Shown: piece after piece, positions 21,718 to 35,103 of the stretch
Layout: each line of letters starts with the position of its first letter
How positions within the stretch are numbered: the stretch's first letter is position 1
Assembly: GCA_038503035.1 (NCBI GenBank)
Contig: JAVSML010024246.1
Span: 829,258-893,257 of the forward strand
Direction: 5' to 3'
Source: Crocodylus rhombifer
Taxonomy: Eukaryota; Chordata; Crocodylia; Crocodylidae
DNA length: 64,000 bases
The notes under the pieces: generated by a model
The model's database searches: none
The model's input: only the letters and a program-made list of their open reading frames with translations
Told to the model about the DNA's origin: nothing
Position numbers and translations under genes: made by a program

Positions 21718-24700
21718 CGCCCATGTTAAAAATTCTTAGAACCATTCAGTTAAGCAGCTCTAGGGCCCTTATGCTTTGAAGCAGGAATTTGAAAATGTGA
21801 ACCCCTTGTACACATGCTATTTTTACTCACAGTCTAAGGACTATATCAACCTTGAGAGTACTTGGGTTGACACTTATCAGCATAAGGAATGATTAAAAAA
21901 TTAGATCCTAAATTAACAGTACAAAGATACAGAAGGAAGAGAAGAGACCAGCAAGAAAGCATGTGCATGAATATGTATTGTATTGTTGTACCTGGTGACA
22001 CCATCTCTTATTAAGGTAGACTAATAGTTCCAATTGTAAGAAACTATTTTCAGTCCTTTATCTTTGCCAAACTTCATTATTTGGTATGCAATTTCCCTGG
22101 TAGGAAAATTTCACCCCAAAATTTCCAAAATTTGGCTAGGGAGAAATAATAATTTTCCTGTTTAATAAATTCAGGTGAGCTTTACTTAAAAAAAAAAAAC
22201 CCTGCAGGATCCCAGAGCTTTGGAAGAGGAATTTGAAATTTGGCAGGACTGTGGAATTTGCCTTAGGATGTGCCATTGGCCTTCCCCATAAAAATCTGCC
22301 CAGTTTGGCCAAATTATAAGCCTTTGAAAAATCAATTTGTACATAGTAGGAACTTCTTCAGCAGCTAAAACCACTGAAGAGTCTCTCCATACTTGGCATA
22401 TTTAAGTCTCTCCTCGCTCCTAGCACTAACTGTGCATTTACTGTCTCCACAGATGGCATGTCTACATGGCATAAAGCAGCGCTACCTCATTAGTGTCCTA
22501 TCTAAATTACCCTGCTGACAGTAGGAGTGTGGTGGGAGATTCACTCAGCCAGGACTCCTGGAGGGGGACACTACAGCTGGCTGGTCAAGGAGGCTAGGAT
22601 TGAGAAGACCAAGGAGTAGAGACTAGGAGTCAATTGCCAAGGAGAATGGAACTGGAAAAAAGAGCCAGGTGTGGCATGTGGGGAAGAGTCAAGACAAGGA
22701 CAAGTTGGAAGGACAGAAACTGAACAAGTGATACACATGGGGCAACAGGCAGAAGAATCTTTTCCCACTAGAGCACACTCCTTTATAGCACTCAAAATGG
22801 AAACATGATATCTGATTTGAGACTGTTTTTACTTCATGCCTTTGCAATCAACTAATATTTAGGACAAGATGCATTTCTCATCTCCCTCAGTACTACACCA
22901 TACAGCAGATTACCATGTATATTGCTACCAGTTACTCCATTAGGTTAAGTGACAGATGTCTGGGCATTTGGCTTTAAATATTTGAACCCTGCTGATACCC
23001 ATGACAATATGATGAGGCCATATGGTGAAATATATACATATTTTTCATATGTTTTTCTTTTAATAAAAATCACATGTACACACTCATCCCTACATTAAAA
23101 GATCATGATTAAGGTTACAAGGCAAGGGATTCAAAAGATAGGAAATGCCAGAATTAAGGTTGACTGTAAAACCTTAATTCAGTCCCTTTGTGCATATACA
23201 TTATGATATAGTCCAGTGCTTAATTACCGGATCACAGAATTTTTCCCTCCTCCCTCCCTATTCCCACAGGACCCTTCCTTGTTGAATACACATACTCTGG
23301 GGATGGATCAAGATTTTACAGTGAAGGAGTTTGTCATCTGTTGGGCTGCTGCAAACAAGTAATGTAATGTGAAGTACCTAAAAAAACACACTGCCATTGT
23401 TAGGCATTTGGGTGTAGACAGAAATGACACATGTTGTGCAGTTGGCCCCTTAAAAGCGGTCTAAAACCATGCCCAAACAGAAGAGCATGGATGCAGAGCC
23501 TTTCAATCACGTGACAAATTAACCCTTATTATATGAGGGCTCAAATGAAGCTGCTCCTAAGTGGAGTGACTTAATTAATTTTTGTCTGCTCTGGTTGCAG
23601 GACAAAGAGTTGCAGCCGATGTCTCTGGATGGGAAGGGGAGAAGGCAGGGAAGGGCAGTCCCTTCTGGGGCTTTCTCAAACCCACTGGAGTGGGGGGGCA
23701 TTGGATTGGAGCCCCTCACCTTGGGGGTGGGAGGTGGGCTTCAATCTAGCTGCACCCCAAAAGACTTCCCTCCCCTGCCTTCTCCCCCTCCCATCCAGTG
23801 GAGCTGGGAGAGTGGACTGGAGCCAGGGGAAGAAATAGCCTCTCCCTGGATTGGCTACAAATTAACTAACATCTGTTGGCTTGGAGGGACTAACTCATGG
23901 TGATTTCTATTAACTGCCATGAGTTAGATGCAGAAGCTATACTTCTGTCTGTGCCCTTTAATGTTAGCTTATCTTTCAGGGCATATTCTCTATCTGTGCC
24001 TCAATTCTCCATCTGTAAAATGAGGATCACACCAGCTATTCTGAAGTGATGCATGGCACAAAGGAAAAAAAAAAGAGAATTCTGTTTCCCCAGTAGGGTT
24101 TGAACAATATGCCATTAGAAAAGCAAAGGCAGTTGAACAATGTGAAGAACACAACAAAATATTGAATGGTTTTTAATTAAGTGGGCTCCATTCTGTGCTG
24201 TGCATGAGGCAATAACTTTGTAGAAAAAATTAAGTAACTGTGTGTCATGCTGCTAATGTACAAGGGGCCCAAGTTAAGGTTGCATAAGTGATCCTAATTC
24301 TAGCATTCCCTAATTTTTAAGTGTGTGGCCTTGCAAGTGTATTACTTTTCTCTTAACATAGTTTTGTTATGTGTCACTATACACTTCATAATATCCTGTA
24401 TATAAATAATGCATTTGTATGTGTACAGTTTTATTCAACCTTTTGCAAGTTGTATTTTTGTTATGTGTGTTTTGTTTTGTTTTGGTTTATTTTGGTTTTT
24501 TAATGCAACTCAGGAAATACTCAAAAGCAGATGAGCCAATCTATAGGATGGCCCAGTCATGCTGAATTTATCAAGTAAGCCTCACTTTGAATCCTTCCTG
24601 TTGTATGTAAGAGAGACTAAGCAACTTCTGGTAGCTTTTAAATAACAGCTGCTCTGGACTGGTGAATGGTATTTTGAAAATCTTTCTTTGCAATTCATAA

Positions 24701-25319
24701 TGGAGTGAGTTTGACACTCCAGTGCCACCATTTCTAAGCCAGCTTTCCAACTGTTTTGCCCTATAAGAAGAAAACAAAGCAGCTGGGCCTGAGGCTGAGG
24801 GTTGCAGATCTAAGGGAAAATTCTGTTTGATGAAATCAACATGATTCTGATCAGCCTGTCATTTGATTCTTTTATCTTTCAGCATTTCATAAGATGCATA
24901 GAAAAAAACACAGTAATGAGATGCAGTCACCTCTGAGCAGTGTATCTCGTTTTTAGTGCTCCACCTTCCAAGAGAGAGCATAACAAATACAGTAACTGTA
25001 ATGGATGTTATTGTTACTCATGTATACTTGCTGCATAATTATTCCCTACTTAAAAATTCTCTAACCCAGCAGATTAGTCAGCATTTCCACAGACCTGCTG
25101 TCTTGAGCTGAGTAAGACAAAGATGCCAAATTGCAGTTTATGAGGAAGCTGTACTAAAAGCAAATGTAATCAACATAGTGTTAAAATGTTAATTCCAGAA
25201 TGAGTTTTATTATTCTGTTTGTTTTTACAGTTGTGGACTTGCTAAACACTATATCCCTAGTCTTTGGCTGTAGCAAAGTAGTACAAATAGTTTTGGGGTA
25301 GAAAGGGAAGAGACCAGAG
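21718..25319. other. non-coding stretch with a MIR core
   Basis: Mostly AT-rich unique DNA. A MIR-like core (GTGCCTCAATTCTCCATCTG, TAAAATGAGGATCA) lies at 23990-24065 on +. The GC-richer block 23590-23900 has a 102-codon frame with no domain. I see no gene. Confidence 0.45.
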
Positions 25320-27668
25320 GAAATGCCCTGTTGGACCTGGTCCTGGCCACAGGTGACAATCTGGTAAGGGGCCTGGTCCTGGCCACAAGTGACAACCTGG
25401 TAAGGGGCCTCCAGGTTCTTGACCACCTGGGCGATAGCAAACATCACTTGCTGGAATTCACCATCCAGTGCAGGGTGTCAAGGGCCTGCAGCAAGGCAGT
25501 AGCCCTAGACTTCAAGAGGGCCAGCTTCAATGAGTTGAGGAAATTAGTGGGAGAGGCGCTGGGGTTCTCAAGAGCAGGAGAACTCAGTGCCCAAGATGAC
25601 TGGTCGTTCCTTAAGGAGATGATACTCAGGGCCCAAGGGGTGACCATCCCAACAAGAAGCAAGGGGGCAGGAGTGCCCAAAAGCCGCCCTGGCTCACCAA
25701 TGGCGTCCGGGAATGCCTGATTGACAAAAAGGCAGCGTACAACCGGTGGAAGGGGGGGTGCTATCTCCAAAGAGGTGTATACCTCCTCTGCTCCAGCCTG
25801 TTGGAGGGCTGTCAGGAAAGCTAAGGTGGACATAGAGCTAGGACTAGCATCCAAGATCAAAGATAATAAAAAGTCCTTTTTCAAATATATAGGGAGGATG
25901 AAGAAGGCACTGGGAAATGTGGGGCCCCTGCAGGATTCTCTGGGCAATGTGGTGGTTGCGCCAGAGGAGAAAGCAGACCTCTTTAACCAATTCTTCACCT
26001 CTGTTTTCTTGTGCAGGGACCGGGACTTCTCCACCGTGATGCAAGCCAGACTCAAGGGGAATGCCTCCAGAAGTCAGGTTGGGGAGGACCGGGTTAGAGA
26101 GCTTCTGGAGGAGCTGGACATGTTCATATCAGCGGGTCCAGATGCTCTCCACCCCAGGATGTTGAAGGAGCTAGCAGGGGTTATTGCAGGGCCTTTGGCA
26201 TGGCTTTATGAGTGCTCATGGTGCTCAGGCCAGGTGCCAGATGATTGGAAGATAGCCAATGTTGTCCTCATCTTTAAAAAAGGGAGAAGGAAGGACCCGG
26301 GCAACTATAGGCCCATCAGTCTTACCTCAATCCTAGGGAAACTCTTTGAGAAGATCATCAAGGACCACAGCTGCGCTGGGCCGGCTTCAGGGATGATGCT
26401 CAAGGGCAACCAGCAGGATTTCATTAGGGGTAGGTCATGTTAGACCAACCTGATTGCCTTTTATGATGAGGTCACAAAAGCACTGGATGCAGGTGTCGCC
26501 GTGGACTTAGTCTTTCTGGACTTCAGCAAGGCCTTTGACACCGTCTCCCACCCCATCCTCATTAAAAAACTAAGCGACTGTGGCATTGATGGCTACACAG
26601 TCAGATGGAGTGCAGATTGGCTGAAGGGTCATACTCAGAGGGTGGTGGTGGATGGGTCATATTTGACCTGGGGAGAAGTGGGCAGTGGAGTTCCCCAGGG
26701 CTTGGTCCCTGGGCCCGTGCTGTTCAATCTCTTTATCAGTGATTTGGACGATGGGGTGAAAAGCAACCTGTTTAAATTCACTGATGATACCAAAATTTGG
26801 GGTGAGGTGAGCATGCCAGTAGGGAGGGAAAGACTGCAGCAAGACCTGGATAGGTTGCAGGGGTGGGCTAACAAAAACAGAATGCGCTTCAACACTGACA
26901 AGTGCAGAGTGCTGCACTGGGGCAGTAGTAACCAGCAGCACAATTATACGATGGGAAAATCCCTTCTTGAGAGCATGGAGGCAGAAAGGGATTTTGGAGT
27001 CATTATTGACTCCAAGATGAACACGGGCCAACAATGTGAGGTTATGGTTGACAGGGCTAACCAGACCTTGTCGTGCATCCACAGGTACGTCTCAAGTAGG
27101 ACCAAGGAGGTGATCCCCACCCTCTACACAACACTGGTCAGGCCACAGCTGGAATACTGTGTCCAGTTCTGTGCGCCCCACTTCAGGAGGGATGTGGACA
27201 ACATTGAAAGGGTCCAGAGGAGGGCCACCCGCATGATCCAGGGACAACAGGGCAGACCCTACAATGAGAGACTGCGGGACCTGAACCTGTTCAGCCTTCA
27301 GAAGAGAAGGCTGAGGGGGGACCTGGTGACCATCTATGAACTCACTAGCGGGGACCAGAAGGGTTTGGGAGAGACCTTATTTCCTCTAGCGCCCCTTGGA
27401 ATGACAAGGAATAACGGCCATAAGTTGTTGAAGAGTAGGTTTAGATTAGACATCCGTAAGAACTACTTCACAGTTAGGGTGGCTAGGATCTGGAACCAGC
27501 TTCCAAGGGAAGTGGTGCTGGCTCCTACCCTGGGGATCTTTAAGAAGAGGCTTTATGCCTACCTGGCTGGAGTCATTTGAGCCCAGTTTTCCTCCTGCCC
27601 AGGCAGGGGGTCAGACTTGAAGATCTACAAGGTCCCTTCTGACCCCACTCTATGATTCTATGAGACAA
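25320..27668 (+). pseudogene. CR1 LINE, best-preserved reverse transcriptase (copy D)
   Basis: It starts in the C-terminal part of the endonuclease (DLVLATGDNLVRG, duplicated) and runs through the whole RT to the stop after 27580. A 240-codon frame (25721-26443) and a 359-codon frame (26501-27580) are in the same phase, separated by one TAG after GRSC. Upstream there is a local shift near 25690-25790. RT landmarks: [53 protein letters not shown], the catalytic box as FTDDTK (usual FADDTK), LVRPQLEYC and RIWNQLPREVV. The 3' UTR ends in GGTCCCTTCTGACCCC and TATGATTCTATGA. It lacks ORF1 and most of the endonuclease, so it is dead, but it looks youngest of the CR1s here. Confidence 0.92.
25337..25408 (+). 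repeat. 36-bp in-frame tandem duplication inside CR1 copy D
   Basis: CCTGGTCCTGGCCACA plus GTGACAA and CTGGTAAGGGG occurs twice head to tail, with two base changes. It duplicates the 12 residues LVLATGDNLVRG without breaking the frame. Confidence 0.85.
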
Positions 27669-27911
27669 GAATCATAGAACTGGCTTTGACATATCTTTTT
27701 GCTCCCACAATGGTTTGATAGGTGCACAAGGCCCATATCTTAGCATAAATTAAAGCAGCCTGAAGACTGCTGTAACTTGTCACCAGCTAGTGACCAAGAG
27801 CAGTTCTAATGGTACCAAGTAGAAACAGCCTCAGTGCAGGTGTCAGCTGGATAGGACATTCTCCTGATCATACTGTTCTGCCAATCTAAAGAATGGAACA
27901 GTGATGTAAAA

Positions 27912-29772
27912 CAGTGGTTCTCGAACTTTTTTGTACCAGGACCCATTTGTAAACATTGATGGCCGGTCCCAGCCCAGTAAATAGTTTAAGTAGAAAACAG
28001 ACCCCTGGCCCTGCCGGTGCCCCTCACTCCTGACCCACTGACCCCTGCCCCCAGATGCCAGCACCCCAGTGTGTGGGGCAGGGAGTGGGGGTGAGGTGGG
28101 GGTGTGTGTATGTAGGGCATACTGGGGCAGGGGCCCCCCATATATGCGCACCCACAATGGGCATGGGGCAGCCTGAAGGGAGCAACAGTGGTGGCTGAGC
28201 TGTGGAGGTGGGGTAAAGGGAGAGCAGCTGGCAGTGGGAGGAGATGAGGGAAGCATGGCACCCCACCTCTCCGTTACTTCTCATGTTGCTGGTAGAATGG
28301 CAGGAGTCTCAGTGGTGGTGACAGCAATGAGTCTCACTGTCCCGCTCTGTGCTCCCATGCTGGGTCCTGCCTGCTGAGCTGCAGAGGTGGCTTCTGCCTA
28401 TGCTGGTTCAGCCAGGCTGCATCCCTGTACCCATTGCAGGTGCACAAATCTGGGGGGGAACATGCTCCCCCATACCCCTCTGATGTGTTGCCTGTGTCTT
28501 TCCACCCTGTCCGATGTATTGTCTATGCCAACCCCCACTCCATAGACTTACCTGCAGGGAGCTGTGGGAGCTGCTCTTTATGCTGCCTGGCTGCCATGTG
28601 CATGTGTATGCACATGGCAGGACAGAAGCTGTTGCTCAGTGCAGGAGAAAAGCAGCCCCTTGCTGCTGCCAGCCTTTCCTGCTACAGTTGCCCAGAGCCC
28701 ATGCCTGGGCTTTCCTGTGGCTCCTCTGCACTGCCACTGCTGCCCCACTGGGCAGCCTGGAGGTGGCAGTGATGGTGGCATAGATGCAGGGGTGGGAGCA
28801 GGTGGTGACCAGTTCAGAGGGGCATGCACGGAGGGCTCCCATGCATGACCCACAATACCCACAAAATCTCCCCTGCAAACTCCACAATCACACCCTCCCC
28901 CCCACACAGACACACACCCTACAAATACCACATACATCCACACCCTTCCCCAAGCTCCACACCCCCCACAACCATCTCCATATGCAGCCCTCCCCCCCCA
29001 CACACATGCCTCTGGGGGGAGCTCCACTCACTGCTATATACCCACACACCCCCATGCACACCTCACCCCCACCCCCTCACACACCCCCCCAGCCACCCTG
29101 CCCCTCCACACACCCCACAAACCCCATAACCACCCACCCACCAACACATCCCCACAAACACACCCCCACAATTCCCCCATATCTACCCACCCACATCCAC
29201 ACACACCCCCTCACACCCTTCCCCACATTCCACATACATACACATCCATACACCCCCACAGCCTTCCCCAAGCCCCATACCCACCCACCCGTATCCTCTT
29301 ACCCCTTCATACCCCACTACAATATACAAAAGTAAGACTTCATTTGACCTATTATGTTATCATCTCTATATAGACCGCAAAAGCACACACAGATCAGGAG
29401 AAAAATATATTTTTTAATAAAATAAAAATGCTATTGTCAACATTTTATTTTTAGTATATAATTTGCTTTTTTCCCCAGTTCAAAGATGGCAAACCCCCTT
29501 CCCAAGAGGAGTACTTCTGAGGGCAAGGGGAGGGACTTCTGGTGGCAAAGGTCAGATGCTATGGAGCGGGACTTCCGGGCCCAAGATGGTGACCAGGGGG
29601 TGGGGCCCCTGTCAAGGGTGGGGCTACCCTTGCGGCCCTTGATAACTCACCAAAACTCATTAAGTGGCCTACCACCTGAAATAATTGCCCACCCCTGGTT
29701 TAGTTCTCCTAATCTGATCCAGACCCGCTGCGGGCCGGATGCAGCCCATGGGTCATATTTTGCCCACTCCTG
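27912..29772. mobile_element. hAT-ended composite repeat cluster
   Basis: The left edge CAGTGGTTCTCGAACTTTT (27912) is a hAT-type terminus. Two further hAT-type termini face right: TTGCCCACCCCTG ending at 29697 and TTTGCCCACTCCTG ending at 29772. At least two nested elements must be present, and I could not pair the ends or find a clear 8-bp duplication. No transposase is seen. Frames up to 183 codons in this region come from the C/CA-rich tract. Confidence 0.55.
28850..29335 (+). repeat. C/CA-rich low-complexity tract
   Basis: Nearly 490 bp of CCCACA/CACACCCC-type sequence with almost no G. It is degenerate microsatellite-like DNA lying inside the hAT-ended cluster. The proline/threonine/histidine-rich frame across it is an artefact. 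Confidence 0.85.
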
Positions 29773-30559
29773 AATTAAATCTTTGTTTAATGTATTTAGT
29801 GAAAACAAGTAATTCATATCCCTTTAGAAAAGAACACCCTGTTTAAAGAGAAAGTATTTAGTTGATAAACAGAATGTGTTCAAAGGTGAGATAGTTACCT
29901 TGCTCCAACAGTTCAGGTCTGCTGAATTCTCATTGCTGGGGTGAATCTCAGATAATGTTCAGGGCCAGCCCCACACACCACACATGAGGTGCATAACTGA
30001 TTTTTGTAAGCCCTGACAAAAGTAAGCATTCTTGCATGCTGTGAAAAAGTCCCTGTGTGTGAAGTACAATGATGTGGCCAAATTCCAGCTTGGCAGTCTA
30101 TCTGTTATGTTCCATCTCCTAAAATTGCCATTAGAGACTAAGTTAGAAAGGGCATTTTTCATTTCATGCCCCACACTTACGTGGAGAGTTTCTGTGTGCT
30201 TTTAAGCAGCTACCCGTTTTCACATCGTAGCTGGCTGTATTTCTGCAGGGAGTGATGTTAGGACTAGATTCTGCCAGCTTTTCCTAGCTCTGCAAGAAAA
30301 GAGGACACAAAAAGGTGCCCACCACCACCACCTGTTTTCACAAAACACAGTTCAAGAGGGCAGCATTGCACTATCCCCTTTTGTACCAGCATCAGCACTG
30401 GTTTGTCAGAAGTGAGGCCTCTCCCTGCCAAGAAAACTGGTCCAGTTTGAAGGAACACATATGCTTCATCTTTCCAAAGGGTTATGGGGCTCTGCTGCAC
30501 CAGCATGGTTGCCACCCTGCAATGTGATCGTTGTGCACCTATACACCTGCCCGATGCCT
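29773..30559. other. no gene recognised
   Basis: Unique-looking DNA. Short frames on both strands have no domain. Confidence 0.45.
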
Positions 30560-30770
30560 GCTCTAACACGTTCTAATTAGTACACTCCAGGAGCCTCAGT
30601 GTCTTGTGTATTCAGTGTCCCTGCATTTCAGAATGGCAGTTGGGGGCACTTTAACTAAAGCTTGTCAAACAAGCTTTAGTTAAAGTGCCCCTGCCACCAT
30701 TTTGAAGCGCGGGATGCTGAATACATGAGACACTGCAGGCATTTTAATTAGCATGCGTAAAGATGCTTTA
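30560..30770. repeat. palindromic MITE, copy 2, with perfect 23-bp hairpin
   Basis: 30643-30665 and 30669-30691 are perfect reverse complements (23 of 23) around the 3-base loop CAA. The symmetry continues outward, less perfectly: CATTTCAGAATGGCAG against the complement of CCACCATTTTGAAGCG, then GTATTCAG against CTGAATAC, and CTAATTAG against TTAATTAG. Block order matches the element at 6178-6532, so they are one family. No coding capacity. Confidence 0.75.
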
Positions 30771-32717
30771 AGCTCCTAGAGATCCTCCGAGGATCCACTT
30801 TTATGCATTGAAATGCACTGTTACAGTATATCACTGTTAATCTCTGCAATGATATTCAGCAGACACAATGCTACTTACTGTGGCTGGAGTTCAACAGGTA
30901 TCCAACATGCTTGTCTCAGGAGCTGATTCAAAAACTGAAATGGCCCTGCCCTGCTTCTTTTGAGCAGTATCCTCCTCCTCCCAAAGGACATAAATCAGAG
31001 ATGTCTAAGTTGATTAGATCTTTCAGTACCCTTGAATACAGATGATCATCAGGTGCTGTTGAATCATCTTTGGGACCTAGAAGGGATCATTTTACAATGG
31101 TTCCACATGTAGAAGACTAAGAGTGGCAGAGAAAGGGGGAAAGAAAGGGATGAATTGTGATTGCTCATTCTGTCCTATAATTCTCATGTGCAGCCTTTTC
31201 CATAGTTCCATTTTGTCATTCTTATGCCTGTGCAATGTAAATATGTGGCCAATACAGTGAGTTTGTGAGATGTATCTGGCCTACAATGTTATTCCTTTTT
31301 AAAATCCAGCCCAGATTTTCAGTATCCTTGCTTTCCTAGTACTTAGATTAATTGGGTTGGTGGATGAAAAGTCACTGGCTTAAACTCGGTCAGTTTGGTG
31401 AAAGTAATGATTGCGGGCAAGGAAAAGGATAGATTTATAAATAATAAATAATTCCAGCCCAAACTGAATTTTTAAAAAATGTTTAAATTTTCTTTTATAA
31501 AAGTAGTGGATGAGGGGAAGGGAATAAGTGTAATTATAGTGTCCACATTTACCTAGTGCATTTGTTACAATAAGATTAGTTGCTAAATTAAATGCTTCAA
31601 AAATTAATTCAGAGTGTTTTGGGTGTGAACAATTAGGGGTTGAAACCATATTGTAAACAGAAAGTAAATTGGATTAAGGTGAAACATTTAGGTCCAGAGG
31701 TTTTTCATAAATATTATTGTTTTATGTTTAATGTTTTTATTGTTATAACACCCAAAGGACTAAATACTACACAAGTATGTTATGAGGCATGTTGGCAGTG
31801 AACCATTTCACTAGAAACTGTATGTGAGCACTTCATGACAAGGTGAACAGCCCATGTGGAGCTCTGCTTCCAGTACAGGGGCTAGCTATGCAGTGTGGAC
31901 ATAGATCTAAATCAAAACCCGAGAAAGGAAATATAGTGTGAAGAGTCCTTCATGGGTTTAAAGGGGCATTCATGCATATGGGAATTCTGGCCCTGTTGTT
32001 TTCAGTTTGAAACTGTTACTTAGAATGAGGTCTACTTCTATTAGAACAGGAACTCCCCATAACTTTTCCAACTTTCACTTGTGTGGGGTCTTGCAAATGT
32101 TTATAGAGTTAATTTGGTCTTGAAGGTCAAGAATAATGAGGCAGAGACTTAAAAATAATGAGAGAAGTTACTAAATAACAGTTTTGGAAATTCTCCATGG
32201 GGGGGGGAGAGATTCAGTGTGAAAACTCTCCTAAATATAAAGAATAAGGTGATTATGGCCCTTACTTCTTCAGCAGTCATTGGCAGTGTGTCTGAGCGCT
32301 GCAGTACTTTCACTTCCTCCCCAAATTCTAATGAATTAATTATGTATCCTTAATTCCTGCTTCCCCCCTCCCCATCTGTTATGTCTCCACCTGGGTTTCT
32401 CTCTGACTTTCACTCCAGACCTATACATCTTCTCTTTGCCCTTATTGCACTTCTCTTGTCATGTCCAGGGGTCCTTTGCCCATCTCATCCATGTCTGATG
32501 GCAGCTAGGGCATGATACTTTTGTCCCTCTTCCCAGGTCTGGAAAGGGAACACTTCTTTAATGCCCTCTCCTTCCCCCTCCACCCCCCCTTAACCTAGTG
32601 TTACCAAGATGAGATGTGGGAGACTGACTCAGCTGTCCCAAGTTGGAAGGGAAAAGGAGAAAACAAAGTAGCACAGATCTGCAGGGCTCTTTTTGTACTT
32701 TTACCACTTTCTTCTCC
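30771..32717. other. no gene recognised
   Basis: AT-rich DNA without a domain-bearing frame, splice-flanked block or assignable repeat. Confidence 0.45.
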
Positions 32718-32725
32718 CCTACTGG

Positions 32726-32975
32726 CACAGGTGACTTGTGCCTCCTGAGTTGGGGGGCAGGAGGCACTTGCACCCCCCTGTGGACAGTCAGCAACCGGGG
32801 GGGGGTGTAGTTCTCTGCTTCTTCTGGTGCACTCCCCAGCCAGCACTCGCAGGGGCGGCACCAGTGGTCTCATCTGCCCCCCCCCCCGCCTGGGAATGCT
32901 GGCTGTCAGGGGGTGCACCAGCCCTCTCAGGGGGTACATGTGCACCCCTGTGCACCCCCTACGCATCACCACTAC
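32726..32975 (-). mobile_element. VNTR retroposon family, copy 1 (short form)
   Basis: Read on -, it begins near GTGATGCGTAGGGGGTGCAC, runs through CATGTACCCCCTGAGAGGG and GGTGCACCCCCTGACAGCC, and ends at AGGAGGCACAAGTCACC. Start and end match those of 36661-37028. CTACTGG (32719-32725) and CTATTGG (32976-32982) flank it as a possible short target duplication. The G-rich runs make the 125-codon frame here meaningless. Confidence 0.5.
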
Positions 32976-32982
32976 CTATTGG

Positions 32983-35067
32983 AAAAGTTTATGGTCCTGA
33001 GGGGAAGGGAAGAGTTCTGCCTGTTATTCCCCAATATGTGGGGAAGATGAAAAAAACACCCAAGCAAAGGTTGGGGGAGGTAGAAACATTTTCAGCCAGG
33101 GTGCAAATGACATAAGGAGTAGAGTGTCTGGCATCATTGCCAGCCTAGCTCCAGGAGCAACTGAAAATGAGGTACACTGGGTAAAATCACAAGAAATGAC
33201 AACACCACTAATGGTGGACATAAAACAATCATATTTATAGCAATTATAACAGTGCATAAACTAGGGATGTATTGCAAACTACAAGAATGGCCCACTCATG
33301 GAATAGTGCCTTAGACAGAATGCCATTGTTGCCCCTACCATCACAATCCCCACCCAACCCTTCATTCCCCTTTATGTAAATAGTGAACTGTTTTTATTTA
33401 CAGATGGGAAAGTTCCCAATTCGTTTCTGTCTAACTGATTTTTCCCCAGCTAAGGATAATCCATCACCAGACATTTCACTTCAATGGCTCAAGCCTGCAA
33501 AACTCAGATGCATAAGTAAGAATTACTCATGTGGGTAGCTCCTTTGATGTCAGAGAGACTGCCCATTTTGAGATTAGTCATCTGAGTGCAGTCAGGGTTG
33601 GGACCTCAGTTACTGTTCATTGGTTTTCTGCACTGACCGCATCACACTTTCCAGTCATAATGTGCTCAGACCAAAATGCATTTATGCATTAGAGAGATTA
33701 TTGGCCAACAGAAACAAAGGCCTGTGCTTGACTTGATGGCTTGCCAGTTTTTGAGTCTCGGTGTATCATAATAATTATTGAACACTGCATCCAGTCAGTT
33801 CCAGATTTTTTAAGGAATGATCTGAACCACCAGAGGCAGAATACTCTTGATTCAGGTGAAAATCAAAACATTAAATAAAAGTATTTACATGTAAATAGTT
33901 GCTGCTTGTTCACTTAGCTCAGAGCCACCATACTGATATGAGGTAGATACCCATTCAGCAGGGTGGGTAAGAAGGACCTAAGAGGAAAGGAGGGTTCATT
34001 CTCAGTTGTTAATCTGCTGTTTCCCCAAGGGTGCTCCATCATGTGCAGGACAGAGGGTGAAAGAGAAACAGCACAAGCCATCCATGTATCCAGCCTAGGA
34101 GGGGAAAGAGGTTCAGGAAGGTAGAGTGGAAAGGGTAAGTAAAGACTTTTTTTTGCATGGACAGAATGTCAAGAAACATAGGCCTTTCGTGTGGGGATGA
34201 AAAATGGGAAAAGAGTGCAGTCAGCATGAAAAAATGGGGGTAAAGAGAGGAGGCCTTAGAATGGGGGAAGTGACAGAGTCCCTGGTGTGGGAGAAAAGGG
34301 GGGGCAGAGATGGGGTGGGGTTGGGTGTTGCAGGGAAATGCTGACATGCAGGATGGTAGAGCAAGACAAAGTAAGCTTGAGAAAAAGGGTAGAACTATAG
34401 AAGGAGCCCCTGGCCTGTACATATAGAACAATATAGAAACTAGGGATGTGATGCAAATTGCAAAAATGTCCCCTTCCCCCTGTGGGTCTTGGCCCACAGA
34501 AGCATAATGTAATATGCAGCTCACTTGTTTATTTTACAGAAGGATCTCAACTATAACTCTTGCAAAGTCATTCCTTCATTTCTTGACTTCTATGATTAAA
34601 GGCTTATGTTTAACAGTGAGTTAGTTAAAATCAAAAACTAAATTAACTTAAAAAATACTTTTCCATTCTTTTAAAAAGTTGTTTAAAAAGACCCCAGAAA
34701 ATTAAAGAAAGGTACAGCCATACTTCAACCAGGGAAGAACTAAAACAGATACAAGATAATCCTGCCTCAGGCTTGGAAATAACACCAAACTTGAGTAAGA
34801 GTTCCAGAATTGAGCACTGACCTTTACCAGTCCTTGATTCCATGAAGAACTTAACTGTGAGTTTAACATTAGACATGATCATAGTCCCCTTTAATTGAGT
34901 GTGCAAAATCTTGCAAGGGCTAAAGTCTCTGTGGGACCACCCCTGTGGTGGAGACTGAATGGCATTGTACTTACTCAAGAACTATTTTTGTTTGATTTTT
35001 TTTTTGGACATCTATTTATAATGTTCTTTTCTTTTAGAAGGCATGGTATATGTGCACCTTATAAACT
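32983..35067. other. non-coding stretch with a spaced direct repeat
   Basis: The words AAACTAGGGATGT, TGCAAA and AATG occur in the same order at 33257-33290 and 34438-34475, about 1.18 kb apart. They may be copies of one MITE end. No gene or domain is seen; the 161-codon frame at 34039-34524 on - lies in low-complexity purine-rich DNA. Confidence 0.4.
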
Positions 35068-35103
35068 AACTAAATAACACGGAGCGAGAGAGACAGCACA
35101 ATC

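Noticed and set aside
28784..29335. 183-codon Pro/Thr/His-rich frame.
   Set aside because: It is the translation of a C/CA-rich low-complexity tract.
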